From assembly GCF_000715075.1 (NCBI RefSeq), contig NC_134100.1, positions 30,238,042-30,302,041 of the forward strand: a DNA stretch of 64,000 nucleotides, in the 5' to 3' direction. Shown here one piece after another: positions 54,099 to 64,000 of this stretch (position 1 is its first letter; each line of letters opens with the position of its first letter). The translations under genes and the position numbers were made by a program. The notes under the pieces are model-generated. The model ran no database searches, was not told the DNA's origin, and saw only the letters and a program-made list of their open reading frames with translations. The DNA is from Nicotiana tabacum (lineage: Eukaryota; Streptophyta; Magnoliopsida; Solanales; Solanaceae).

Positions 54099-54403
54099 GC
54101 ATCATCAAAAAGTTGCATGCATTGTGAATCCTAGATTTTAGTAATTACTCATGGTCACTTGGGCAACTACAAGTTAAAAATGGATGAAATCATCAATAAT
54201 CAACAAACATATTTAAACTATTAAGAGCAAAATATTCATAGAACAAGAGAAACAACAGCTGTCATTGATAAGATATGTTTCCACCAGCAAACCACAAAAA
54301 GAAAGAAAAACTTCCAAAGCATGAGCAAAAAAAAAAACTAAAAAGTCCCTAATCTGGGTCACTGGGGGTACTAGATTGGTTCAGAAGACAACAACTGGAC
54401 ATC

Positions 54404-56503
54404 CTAAGGCTTGGAGGAACTAGAGGGTTGGGTTTGGAGAAGGTTGGGCATATTCTGAAGCATCCCATCACTCTTCTCCTTTTCTTTTGCTAGCTCAGTT
54501 CTAAGGCCATCTCTTTCAGTTTCCAGTTCAACTACATGAGCCTGGAGCCGAGCAATTTCAGCATCCTTAAATCCACACTCTTGAACCAAAGCCCTAACCT
54601 TGCTATTCACAGGTGTCTTCAGAGATGAACCAGGTTCAACTGGGGTGGCATTGACTGGATAGTCACAAACCAGAAGAGTCTTGACGCCAAAGTGTTCCTT
54701 GATTTATGCCATCTCCCATTTTTTCAAAGGAACATTCAACCTATCCAGAATAGTAGTCAATATGAACCCATACGGGGTGGCATGAGCTTTGGAGCCATTT
54801 ATAACCCTGTCCAGTAATTTAACAATAAAGGCAGGCCAATTGATCTGCATTCCTCTCACAAGGCACTCCATAAGAACCAGGTCCATGTAGTTGGCAGTGT
54901 GCCTCCTCTCCTGTCTGGGCAGCAGGCACTTGTTAACAAATTCAAACAAGACCTTATGCTCAGGCCTCATCTCACTTTACTGCACAAACCTGGCTTCAGG
55001 CACATCTTCAGCAGTTGCGACATCACAAAAATTCCTAGTGATTTGAAGAGCAGTAGGGAGAGAATCTAGACATGGTCACCTTTGCCTTGTTAATCATCAT
55101 ACCCCTCACTAGGTATGTCTATAATCTTACCCAATTTGAGTGCATCAAACTGCACCCTTACTCCTTCCACTATACTGGTGACTACCCCATTCTTCACTAT
55201 GGAATTGGCCATAAACTCAATCAATTCTTTCCTAGCCAGCCTCCCATCCATTTCAAGGACCATGTCCTTCCAACCTTGTGCAGCTAGGGCATCCACCAGT
55301 CTTCTCATTCCTGGCTCATACAGGTCTCTCAACAGTCTTCCTTTCAAAATATTTCTTCTGCCAAATATGGCAAACCTATCTTGTTCCTTTTCAGATTCCT
55401 CTTCTTCTTCTTTTCCCACTCCATTCTTCTTCTTCCTCAGTAATATTTACCTGCTTACCTTTCACTGTAGATCTGGTTCTTTTGGCTAAAGAGGGTTCAA
55501 CAGATACATGTTCAGAAGAAGGCTTCTTGGAAGAAGCCTTGGCTCTTTTTGGTTTGGGTGTATGAACCTCCACAGTTGTTCCCCTTTCTTGATGGACCAG
55601 TTCCATCTCCTCTTCTTCTTGTTCTGCAACCTCAGAACTCTCCACAACCTTTTCTTTTCCCTTCTCCTTCTTTTTCTTCTTGCTTTCTTGCAGAGCTTTC
55701 TGTAACTCAGCTTCAGTTTGTCTGACCCTGCTTCTAGTGGCTCTTCCCTTAGGTACTGAAGGTACATTAGGTTTTGTGGATGACATTTTGCTTTTCTTTG
55801 TTGGCTTGGAAGCAGTTGGAGCCTTTTGTGTGGAAGCTTTACGCTTCTTTGGATCATAACTGGCCCCAACCCTCTTAAGAAGATCAGCCAGTGTTTCCTC
55901 AATAGATGAATCAGGTTCATCTTGTTGCTTTCTTAGATGTACAAGCCCTTCAGTCGCCTCTCCAGAACCACTTCCCCCTCACTTGTTGCCACCTTTTTCA
56001 ACACCTCCACAGATAGCCAGAACTTTTTCTTTCCCATTTCCCCTCTCATCACCACTTGCTCACTCTCTCTCTTTTTGTTTCTTTTTACCTCCACTTCTAC
56101 TAGATTCAGTCCCCTTTAAATCTTTGACACGACCAACCAAGACAAACCTATTTTCTATATTTTCAACCAAAGTAGAGAGTACCACACAAGAACTCACCTC
56201 ACGAGGGGTTTCTTGAATTTTGGCAGTGTTAGAAGACCCATGTTCTTCTCCTTCACTGGCAGAAATAAAAGCTTCAGACTCAGATCTTGAGTTAGATTCT
56301 TGAGTAGGACTTTCCTTCCTCTGGCTAGCCTTTAATTTCTCATTTAGAACTTTTCTTAGAGCTCCAGAAGCTACAGTTTTTCTGGCCAATATTTTCTGCC
56401 TATGAAACCTAGGTTTTGGGGTTTCACTAGGGGGTGTAGATGAGGATATATTCGAAGGGGATGTTGGTGGGGGAGTGCCAGTATTATCTTGGGGGTTAGT
56501 CAT
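54404..56503 (-). pseudogene. Extra 3' ORF of Sirevirus-like element G (broken)
   Basis: Located downstream of RNase H, where Sireviruses may carry an additional, often called env-like, gene. The minus ATG at 56503 in context CTACCATGAC gives MTNPQDNTGTPPPTSPS, a Pro/Ser-rich start. Next comes a Lys/Glu-rich low-complexity middle (55391-55786, with KKKKKEKGKEKVV). Then a globular part (55090-55419: LKGRLLRDLYEPGMRRLVDAL, FDALKLGKIIDIPSEGYDD; and 54704-54970: NYMDLVLMECLVRGMQINWP, HATPYGFILTTILDRL) resembles proteins annotated as putative plant transposon protein. A C-terminal coiled coil follows (54404-54610: ETERDGLRTELAKEKEK). I see no signal peptide or membrane segment, so an envelope role is not supported. 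Several stops and frame changes break it. Confidence 0.65.
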
Positions 56504-57121
56504 GGTAGATTGTTTCTTGAGAAAAATTTGGGAATTTTGGAGAGAAGAAGGGAGATCAGAACTTGAGAAGAGTTTTGACGGTTATGGACTAATGAAGAAG
56601 AGGTGTGGCGTGTATTTAAAGATGATTAGACTTAAATGAAGTAACGACAGCTTTTTCAGAGGTCAATTAGAAGTCTAATCAAGATGTAATTCCGGTCTCT
56701 TAGTGATTATTAGGCATCGCTATATTTTAGGCAAAACTTCCGGATTTTAGAGTTCTAGGGGAACGAAACTGGTTCAATGCTCAACAGATAGAATTTCTGG
56801 GAATTTGATGAATGTAGGACTTCTGCTCATGATTGGAAAAATGATCTTTCTAATTTTGCAGAGTATAGAAAACATACCTGAGCTTTTCATATGAACACAT
56901 ACTGATGAACCAGGTTCTTTATATAGAACTCTCTTGCACATGCCTTAAATGCCAAAATAGAAGAAACTTTGTAAGAGATCAGTGAGTCATACACATGTCA
57001 TAGGAGTATACTAATTAAAGTATGAAACTGAGTAAGAATTGATCTAGATATTTACACAAAGTTAGAACTCCTAACAAAAAAAAACATTTTTTTTTTCATT
57101 GTGCATTCCGAACTGGACCTA
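56504..57121 (-). promoter_or_regulatory. Promoter-like spacer before the extra ORF of G
   Basis: Non-coding in both strands. On the minus strand a TATA-like TTTAAATA (56613-56620) is followed by about 105 bases of CT-rich leader (CTTCTTCATTAG, CTCCCTTCTTCTCTCC) before the ATG at 56503. Another TATATAAAG lies at 56918-56926. Confidence 0.45.
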
Positions 57122-58140
57122 TTAGGTGATCTTAATCATCCCTAACTCTAACCTGTTCCTCTCAAAGTTTTCTCTACTTAGTGCATTAGTGAAGATGTCA
57201 GCTATTTGTTTATCAGTAGCACAAAATTCTATTGAAATCAATCCTTTCTCATAGTTATCTGTTAAGAAGTGGTGTCTACCATCCATGTGCTTAGTCCTCT
57301 TATGATGAACAGGGTTCTTTGTCATACTTATAGCACTGGTGTTATCACAGAATATTGGAATACATCCCATTTCAATTCCAAAATCTATCAGCTGTTGTTT
57401 GATGCATAGCAATTGAGCACAACAGGAAGCAACAACAACATACTCAGCTTCAACAATAGATAGGTCCATAGAATTTTGCTTTTTGGTAGCTCATGACACA
57501 AGACATGAACCAAGGAAGTGTGCCATACCTGAGGTGCTTTTCCTGTCCACTAAGAAACCTGCATAATCAGCATCAACATATCCAACTAGATCAAAATTAC
57601 TACCTTTAGGATACCAGAGACATAGATCAATGGTGCCTTTCAGATATCTCAGTATCCTCTTTACCGCAGTCAAGTGAGACTCTTTTGGATTTGCTTGAAA
57701 ATGATCACAAAGCCCTACACTGAAAATGATGTTAGGTCTGCTTGTAGTAAGATACAAGAGTGAACCAATCATAGCCCTATACAACTTTTGATCGACTGAT
57801 GAACCGGGTTCATCAATATCTAATTTTGTGGCACTTGCAATGGGTGTGTCTATTTCTTTAGATTCGTCCATTTTAAACTTTTTAATTAGCTCTTTTGTAT
57901 ACTTCTGCTGATCGATCATGGTTCCATTTGGACTTTGTTTGATTTGTAAGCCTAAAAAGAAGTTATGCTCACCCATCATGCTCATTTCAAACTCACTGCC
58001 CATTAGTGTTGCAAAGTCCTTACTCAGCCTATCAGTGGTAGCCCCAAATATGATGTCATCCACATATATTTGCACAACAAGGAGATCTTTACCCTTTTCC
58101 CTTAAAAATAAGGTACTGTCAATTTTACCTCTTTTTAACC
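57122..58140 (-). pseudogene. RT C-terminal part and RNase H (broken), element G
   Basis: The frame 57491-58075 starts QIYVDDIIFGAT, the catalytic YVDD box of Copia RT, then FFLGLQIKQSPNGTMIDQQKYTKELIKKF (in part) and DADYAGFLVDRKSTSG, the first RNase H Asp. After a stop at 57490 the frame 57122-57469 continues SIVEAEYVVVASCCAQ (Glu), IFCDNTSAISMTKNP (Asp) and ADIFTNALS. The catalytic residues are kept, and the break is one stop region. Confidence 0.85.
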
Positions 58141-58806
58141 ATGCTCCAGTAGGAATTTGGATAGTCGTTCATACCAAGCTCTTGGGGCCTGCTTGAGCCC
58201 ATAGAGAGCCTTGTCTAACTTGTACACATGCTCAGGACATTCCTTGCTCTCAAACCCTGGAGGTTGTTTCACAAACACTTCTTCCTTTAGGTAGCCATTC
58301 AGGAAGGTATTTTTGACATCCATCTGATAAAGAGTGAATTCCATGTGTGTTGCAAAGGATATGAGGAGTCTGATTACCTCTGGTCTTGCAACTGGAGCAA
58401 ATGTCTCATCATAGTCTATGCCCTCCTCTTGGCTGTATCCTTGTACCACCAGTCTTGCTTTGTTTCTTGTAACTGTTCCATCTTCATCAAGTTTGTTTCT
58501 AAAGACCCATTTTGTACCAATGACTGATCTGTCCTTGGGTCTTGAAACTAGATGCCAAACTTGACTTCTTTCAAATTGGTTGAGTTCATCTTGCATTGCA
58601 TTCACCCAATCTGCATCCTGCAAAGCCTCAACAACATTTTTAGGTTCAATAAGAGATAGGAAAGCATCAAAAGCACACATATTCTTTAGCTGTGATCTAG
58701 TTTTGACTCCAGATGTTGGATCAGTAATAATGTTCTCAATGGGATGAGAACTTTGATACTTGTGAGGTTTCACAACCAACTGGTTTCTACTAGATGTCTC
58801 TCCCAT
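58135..58806 (-). pseudogene. Reverse transcriptase N-terminal part (broken), element G
   Basis: 223 residues of Copia RT: WVNAMQDELNQFERSQVW, VIGTKWVFRNKLDEDG, ARLVVQGYSQEEGIDYDETFAPVAR (in part), QMDVKNTFLNGYL (first catalytic Asp) and ALYGLKQAPRAWYERL. A frameshift at about 58135 separates it from the YVDD part. Confidence 0.88.
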
Positions 58807-58964
58807 GTTTTGTTGCTGAGGAACAAGTTCCTCTAGGGGGTTTGATTCAATTTCTCCTTGATTAGTTCCCCCTGTCAGGTTGCCCTGATTTGAAGGACCT
58901 GTTCCATCACCTGTTCCTTATTTTGATGCCACTTTGACTTGTGCTGGGGATTTAGTTAATTCCT

Positions 58965-59940
58965 TTACCAATCCAATGGCTTCATCTCATGTTCCTGTCT
59001 CTCAGAAAGAATGTTAGTTTCATCAAATACTACATTTACACTTTCTTCTACACACAGAGTTCTTTTATTAAACACTTTATATGCTTTTCTATGCGAAGAA
59101 TATCCCAAGAATACTCCCTTATCACTTCTAGGATCAAACTTACCTAGGGAGTCTTTTCCATTATTATGCACATAGCACTTGCAACCAAATGATCTAAGAT
59201 GGGATATGTTTGGTTTTCTCCCTTTAAGTAACTCATAGGGAGTCTTCTATACCAGAGGTTTGGTCATGTATCTATTGATTATGTAACATGCAGTGTTTAC
59301 GGCCTCTCCCAGAAGTTGTGGGGCAATTTACTAGAAAGCAGCATGGTTCTAGCCATGTCCTCCAGAGTTCTATTCTTCCTTTCAACTACTCCATTTTGTT
59401 GGGGGTCCTAGGGGCAGAGAAATTATGATCTATACCATTTTCATCACAGAATTCAACAAACTTGGAATTTTCAAATTTAGTTCCATGATCAGACCTAATG
59501 GATGCAAGTTGATTTCCTAATTATTTCTGAGTTTTTCTAACAAATGCAATAAACATGTTGAATGATTCATCTTTGGAGGTTAGAAATAGAACCCAGGTAA
59601 ATCTAGAATAATCATCGACAAGAACCATTACATATTTCTTTCCACCTCTGCTCATGGTTCTCATTGGACCACATAGATCCATACGGACCAGTTCCAACGA
59701 CTTGGTTGCACTTACCATTTTCTTGCTTTTGAAGGATGATCTTACCTGCTTCCCCCTTACACATGCCTCACAAACTTTGTCTTCCTTGAACATGATATTA
59801 GGTAACCCTATCACCAAATCTTTAGAGACTAATTTGTTTAGCTGATTTAGACTTGCATGACCAAGTCTTTTGTGCCACATGAGGGGATCATTAACCAATA
59901 CACTTAAGCAAGTGAGTTCATTTTCTGAGAGAGTAGACAA
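58965..59940 (-). pseudogene. Pre-integrase and integrase (broken), element G
   Basis: The frame 59521-59940 starts with the zinc-binding pre-integrase (MWHKRLGHASLNQLNKL, CEACVRGKQ) and enters the core at VRMDLCGPM (first Asp). After a stop at 59521 the sequence near 59390-59510 still reads SDHGTKFEN (second Asp) and a QQNGVVERKNR word (Glu) in changed frames. The C-terminal part is at 58965-59171 (DPRSDKGVFLGYSSHRKAYKV). Stops and deletions lie around 59172-59330. Confidence 0.78.
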
Positions 59941-59942
59941 AT

Positions 59943-60299
59943 CTACAATGTAAATATTGTTCTTTTTCCCTGCAAAACAATCTTGTCAGTGGTAAGGTTA
60001 ATCACAAAGCATTTGGTAGAGGTAAAAGCTACAAGATTACCTCTGTCACACAATTGTGACACACTTATTAGGCTATATTTCAAGCCATCTATTAGGTAGA
60101 CATTCTCTATGGAATGAGAATCTGTTTTGCCTACCTTTCCAACCTCAATAATCTCACCTTTCTTTCCATTTCCAAAGGAGACATTACCTCCTTTTAAGTC
60201 CTTAAGTGAAAGGAACTGGTCCTTGTTCCTAGTCATATGTTTTGAGAAGCCACTATCCATATACCATATTTGGCTCCTCCCTTTCACTTGGACCGGCAA
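59943..60299 (-). pseudogene. Aspartic protease (broken), element G
   Basis: IWYMDSGFSKHMTRNKDQF carries the Copia active site D-S-G. It is followed by VSFGNGKKGEI and YLIDGLKYSLISVSQLCD. A stop separates it from integrase at 59940. Confidence 0.85.
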
Positions 60300-60441
60300 A
60301 AAGAAATCAGGGGTTAGTCTTAGGAACCCAAACTAGTTTGGGTCCCTTTCTATAGGCAAAAGGATGAATCAGATTCCTTCTTGCCCACCCAGGCAGCTTG
60401 TTATCCTCTTGAACAAAGACTTTGTTCTTTTGACTTGCCTT

Positions 60442-62129
60442 TTATTTTGCATTACATTCATTTTTGTAATGGCCATCCTTGCCATAGTGTGTGCAAATTT
60501 TATTTTCAGGATGAGTGATATAGTTGCTTCTAGAGTCCCATTTTGGAGCTTGAGTCCCATAGCCAAGTCCTCTTTTGTTGCTACTATGATGCTCTTGCAG
60601 CCAAGAGAGTACATCAGAAGCCTTGTTCCACTTGCAAGTTCTGTCTAGTTCATGTTTCACCTTTCCTAGATCTTCCTTCAGGACTTTGATGAGTTCATCT
60701 TTCTTATACAATTCATCTTTCATTTTTCCCAAGTTTTCTTCTAGAGTGAGATATGTGTGATCAGCTTTCTTCTTTCCTGTTCCTAGTTTCAGTTTTAAGT
60801 TTTCAAACCTAAGTTCTAAGATACTGTTATCAAGTTCAAGAACCTGGTTCTTCAACTCAGCATTTGTGTTATCACTCTCATTAGCCCTAGACTCTAGACT
60901 TTTGCATTTTGCTTTTAGGATCACACATTCCCTAGACAGAACTTCTTTCTCATTTTTAATCATCTCAGACTCATCAATGAAGTCTAGTAGTAGCTCATCC
61001 AACTTTTCTTTAGACAAAAAATTAATCTTATTTTTGAGATGAAGGATACTTACCTCTTATTCATCATCTGATTCTCCAATGGCGATCAGTGCTTGCTCTT
61101 CTTCAGCTTCATCTGAAGTTTCTCCCCAAGCAGCAACCATAGCCTTGGTTGAACCTTTGTTCCTTTTTGGTTGAACCTGTTACTTCTTCTTGTTCCTTCG
61201 TTCAGCCCTTTCTTTCTTCCACTCAATTTCCCATTGAGGGCAGTTCTTGATCATGTGATCAGTCTTACCACACTTGTAGCAACCCTCATTGGTCTGTTTA
61301 TTAGGAGCTCTTGATTTGTTGAAGGTTGTACCTCTTGAAGAACCCTTTCCTCTCATCAGGTACTTTTTGAATTCTCTAGTGATCATAGCCATCTCATCAT
61401 CTTCCAGATCTGAACCTTCAGCAATTCTGAGAGCTAGGCTTCTCTCCTTCTTGGTGTATCCATCTTCATGGTTTGCCTTCTCAGTTCATAAGCAGTAAGA
61501 TTTCCAATCAGTTCATCCAGTCTAAGAGTAGCAATATTCTTGGTTCTTGAATGGCCGTGATTTTGCTTTCCCATGAGACTGGCAGAACCCTTGTCAGGAT
61601 TTTCTCAACCTTGTCTTTTTCAAGAATAATCCTTCCAAGGGATTTAAGTTCATTTGTCAGTGTAGTGAACCTAGTATACATCTCTTGAATAGTTTCTCCT
61701 TCCTTCATAGTAAATTTCTCATATTGAGAATACAACAGTGTTCCTCTGGATCTTTTCATTTGAGGTGTTCCATCATGAGCCACTTGCAAAGTGTCCCATA
61801 TCTCCTTGGCAGTAGTACAACTTTGGATCCTGTTGTACTCATCTGGACCTAGTCCCCACACAAGCCATTTCTTGGCCTTAGCATTTTTCTCCCACTTTTT
61901 TAGGTCTTCAGTAGTGCAATCGGCCCTTGTCTTTGGCACAACCACTCCTTCCTCATTTTTCATTGTAGTTTCCAAAGGACCTTCAATCAGTGACTATGTA
62001 CCAGAGTTCATAGTCTTCTCCTATTTTGTGATCCTTCATCCTGTTCTTCCACCAAGAATAGTACTGTCCATTGAACAGTGGAGACCTGGCAGTGGATTGC
62101 CCTTCCCAGTTCCCAGGTGGTGCACTCAT
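60442..62129 (-). pseudogene. Gag with coiled coil and zinc knuckles (broken), element G
   Basis: The minus ATG at 62129 gives MSAPPGNWEGQSTARSPLFN, the usual opening of this gag. A stop and frameshift follow near 61985. The frame 61508-61975 holds the gag core (KKWEKNAKAKKWLVWGLGPDE, TAKEIWDTLQVAHDG, LPVSWESKITAI). Next is an intact knuckle CYKCGKTDHMIKNC (61180-61392 frame), then a long coiled coil in 60442-61017 (LKAKCKSLESRANES, LKNQVLELDNSILELR). The second knuckle reads CTHYGKDGHYKNEC, with Tyr in place of the second Cys. Coiled-coil gag is characteristic of Sireviruses. At least three breaks are visible. Confidence 0.82.
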
Positions 62130-62170
62130 GTTGATCTTTTCCTAAGGTGTTAGCCTCTTCAAGGATAACC

Positions 62171-62183
62171 TACTCTGATACCA
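62171..62183 (-). promoter_or_regulatory. Primer-binding site of element G
   Basis: Minus TGGTATCAGAGTA, two bases after the LTR end at 62186. It matches the initiator tRNA-Met complement over 11 bases. Confidence 0.85.
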
Positions 62184-62185
62184 AT

Positions 62186-63114
62186 TGATGTTCTAAACGT
62201 CAATACCACAAAAGAGGGGGGAGGGGATGATTTGTGTGGTACCCAATTTTTCGATCTAGAAGAACCTGGTTCTTCTAGGTGTTCTAACTGCTACTGTTGC
62301 AGAATTAAAAGTGCAGAAAATAAAGAACACAGAGATTTTATGTGGAAAACACCTGGCTCAAAAGGTGAAAAAACCACGACCTACTACTCAGTAGGATTTT
62401 CCCAAACATCCACTAAAATCACTGAGCCAAAACAGCATTTACAAAACTCTTTGTAAACCTAAGGATTAACTCTAATCCGTGTGTAGCACACAACCTCAAC
62501 TGTTGTGACACCTTTAAGTTAGCCTATAACTTGAACCCTCAAAGGTACAACATTACAAATGCTTCTATGAAAGTTGAAAAGGTACAACTTTAAACCACAT
62601 ACTACAATTGACTAGAATAAGAATAAACACAACGGAACTGGTTCTTCTATCTCGTTCAAGTAGCTTCAGGTTTGCACACTTGAATCCCACACGAACTGCT
62701 TGCAAAAAGCATTGCTATTTTGCTCCATATTCAAGTTTAACTTCTGCGTATGTGCAACACTTGTAAAAGAGAACAACCACTGTTATTTAATGAGTTAGTA
62801 ATCAGAGTTTGATTGAGACTCAATTGCTGATCTTCCATCGAAGTTGAGTCCTTGTTCAATACAAACGCCAACCCTATCCTTTATCCGGATTGTGTGATTG
62901 TGTCCTCTTCCCATAAGGAGACTTTCTCTCCTCATCCAATATGCAACCTTTTCGATCAGTTCAGGAGCTATTGCTGCTTAATTACTGAGACTTATCTCCT
63001 TCATATGTATCTCACATGTCTAGGTTGATAAATACTGTGCCTCACATGATGAACCTGGTCCATGACTGAGTTCATTTGTCATTCTTCAAAACTTCACCTG
63101 AACTTGGGCCAACA
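62186..63114 (-). repeat. 5' LTR of element G
   Basis: 929 bp, plus-strand TGATGTTC to CCAACA. It contains a perfect 23-nt palindrome with arms CTAGAAGAACC and GGTTCTTCTAG around one T (62256-62278). The plus frame 62232-62456 is only LTR sequence. Confidence 0.92.
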
Positions 63115-63626
63115 ATAAGCTACCACATTGGCCTTGCCCGAGTGATACAAGATAGTGATATCATAGTCCTTCAGCAGCTCTAACCATCTCCTATGGCGCA
63201 AATTAAGATCCTTCTATTTAAACAAATGCTGCAAACTCCGGTGATTAGTATAGATCTCACAAGGAACACCCTAAAATAATGATGCCAGATCTTCAAGGCG
63301 TGAACAATAGCAGCTAACTCGAGATCATGGACATTATAATTCTTCTCATGTACCTTCAACTGTCTGGACGTGTAGGCAATCACCCTACCGTCCTACATTA
63401 ATACCGCTCCAAGGCCAATCCTCGAGACATCATAATAGACAGTATAAGACCCCGAACCTGTAGGCAATATCAAAATTGGGGCTGTATTCAAAGCTGTCTT
63501 AAGCTTCTGGAAGCTTGCCTCACGCTCTTCCGTCCACTGGAATGGAGCACCCTTCTGAGTCAGCCTAGTTATAGATGCTGCAATAGATGAAAACCCCTCA
63601 AATAATCGACAGTAATAACCCACCAA
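63115..63626 (-). pseudogene. RNase H region (broken), element F
   Basis: The frame 63180-63383 gives [30 protein letters not shown]. The frame 63393-63626 gives [32 protein letters not shown] (in part) and YDVSRIGLGAVLM, where the first acidic residue of RNase H is present as Y-D-V-S. A stop lies between the two frames. Confidence 0.78.
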
Positions 63627-64000
63627 GCCAAGAAAACTATGAATCTCTGTAGCTGAGGATAGTCTGGGCCAACACTGCCTGCTTCCACTTTCTTTAGATC
63701 CACCTGTATACCTTCACTCAATACCACGTGACCCAAGAATGCCATGGAATTCATCCAAAGCTCACATTTCAAGAACTTTGCATATAACTTCTTTTCCCTC
63801 AAAATCTTAAGCACTATCCTTAGGTGCTGCTCATGATCATCTCGACTCCGGGAGTATACCGGGATATCATCAATAGAGATAATGGCGAACGAGTCAAGAT
63901 ATGGCCGGAACACACTATGCATAAAATGCATGAAGGTTACTGGGGTATTGATCAACCCAAATGACATAACAAAGAACTCGTAATGACCATACCTAGTCCT
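63569..64000 (-). pseudogene. Reverse transcriptase (broken, runs off the edge), element F
   Basis: The frame 63569-63967 gives [26 protein letters not shown], then [20 protein letters not shown]. The YxDD box is altered to SIDD, with I-P for [26 protein letters not shown] follows. The first catalytic Asp would lie beyond 64000. Confidence 0.78.

Larger units (their letters stand above)
52985..63114 (-). mobile_element. Element G: Sirevirus-like Copia retrotransposon
   Basis: 10,130 bp. LTRs of 927 and 929 bp with TG...CA ends (the left LTR has lost the terminal match), a tRNA-Met primer site, and Copia order: gag, protease, integrase, reverse transcriptase, RNase H. An extra ORF lies between RNase H and the 3' LTR. 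Two polypurine-like tracts next to TTTTTGATGATG words, the coiled-coil gag and the extra 3' ORF point to the Sirevirus lineage. LTR identity is near 94% by eye (about 57 differences), so it is older than E. All genes are broken. Confidence 0.88.
49124..64000 (-). mobile_element. Element F: Tekay-like Ty3, rearranged, hosts G
   Basis: In minus sense from the right edge: reverse transcriptase (63569-64000), RNase H (63115-63626), insertion G, remaining RNase H/linker and integrase (51654-52984), then a partial LTR (49520-51653), primer site, leader and gag start (49124-49332). A 3' LTR should be followed by flanking DNA, not by a primer site and gag. The order fits a tandem or recombined pair of elements with deletions. 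The element continues past the right edge. Confidence 0.75.

Noticed and set aside
54404..56503. Envelope glycoprotein in element G
   Set aside because: The position fits env-like genes of Sireviruses, but no signal peptide, glycosylation-rich ectodomain or membrane anchor is visible. It has low-complexity and coiled-coil segments instead.

Overview
This window looks like pericentromeric or heterochromatic plant DNA, most probably from a Solanaceae-type genome. That family assignment is an inference from the kinds of Ogre/Tat, Tekay-like and Sirevirus-like retrotransposons present and is not proven. I see no host gene, rRNA, tRNA or CRISPR locus. Essentially all 64 kb is explained by LTR retrotransposons inserted into one another, many of them decayed. 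For reference I name them A to G from left to right.

Layout. A (1-7462, minus strand) is a decayed chromodomain Ty3 (Tekay/Del-like) element whose 3' LTR runs off the left edge and whose 5' LTR is cut at 7462. B (7463-11198, plus) is a long LTR-like segment without coding sequence. C (11199-16956, minus) is the 3' end of an Ogre/Tat-type element: LTR, polypurine tract and a 49/70-bp tandem array. D (16957 to about 49123, plus) keeps Tekay-like LTRs, primer-binding site, leader and polypurine tract but has no recognisable gag or pol. E (20375-45551, plus, 25,177 bp) is a complete Ogre-type element inserted in D with a perfect 5-bp target duplication CTCAC. F (about 49124-64000, minus) is another Tekay-like element with an abnormal order, integrase - LTR - primer site - gag. 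G (52985-63114, minus, 10.1 kb) is a Sirevirus-like Copia element inserted in the RNase H region of F, with an additional 3' open reading frame.

How the genes work together. E carries an extra upstream ORF1, then gag, protease with a G-patch-like motif, reverse transcriptase, a degenerate RNase H, a second archaeal-type RNase H and integrase. A 41-bp satellite array of about 106 copies lies between pol and the 3' LTR. Its LTRs are about 98.8% identical by manual comparison, so it is young, yet its coding frame carries two homopolymer frameshifts and several stops. G encodes gag with a coiled coil and zinc knuckles, protease, integrase, reverse transcriptase and RNase H, all broken, followed by the extra ORF, which has promoter-like sequence in front of it.

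The most interesting signals are structural rather than coding: (1) a nested stem-loop present four times in E, at the boundaries of its coding blocks, and once in C, with different but still complementary stem sequences; (2) a conserved U5 module of hairpins with a second copy of the primer-binding core; (3) a recurrent palindrome GAACCnGGTTC scattered over G in coding and non-coding sequence; (4) the 3' tandem arrays of E and C, which appear to derive from one ancestral unit. All coordinates and counts were made by eye.
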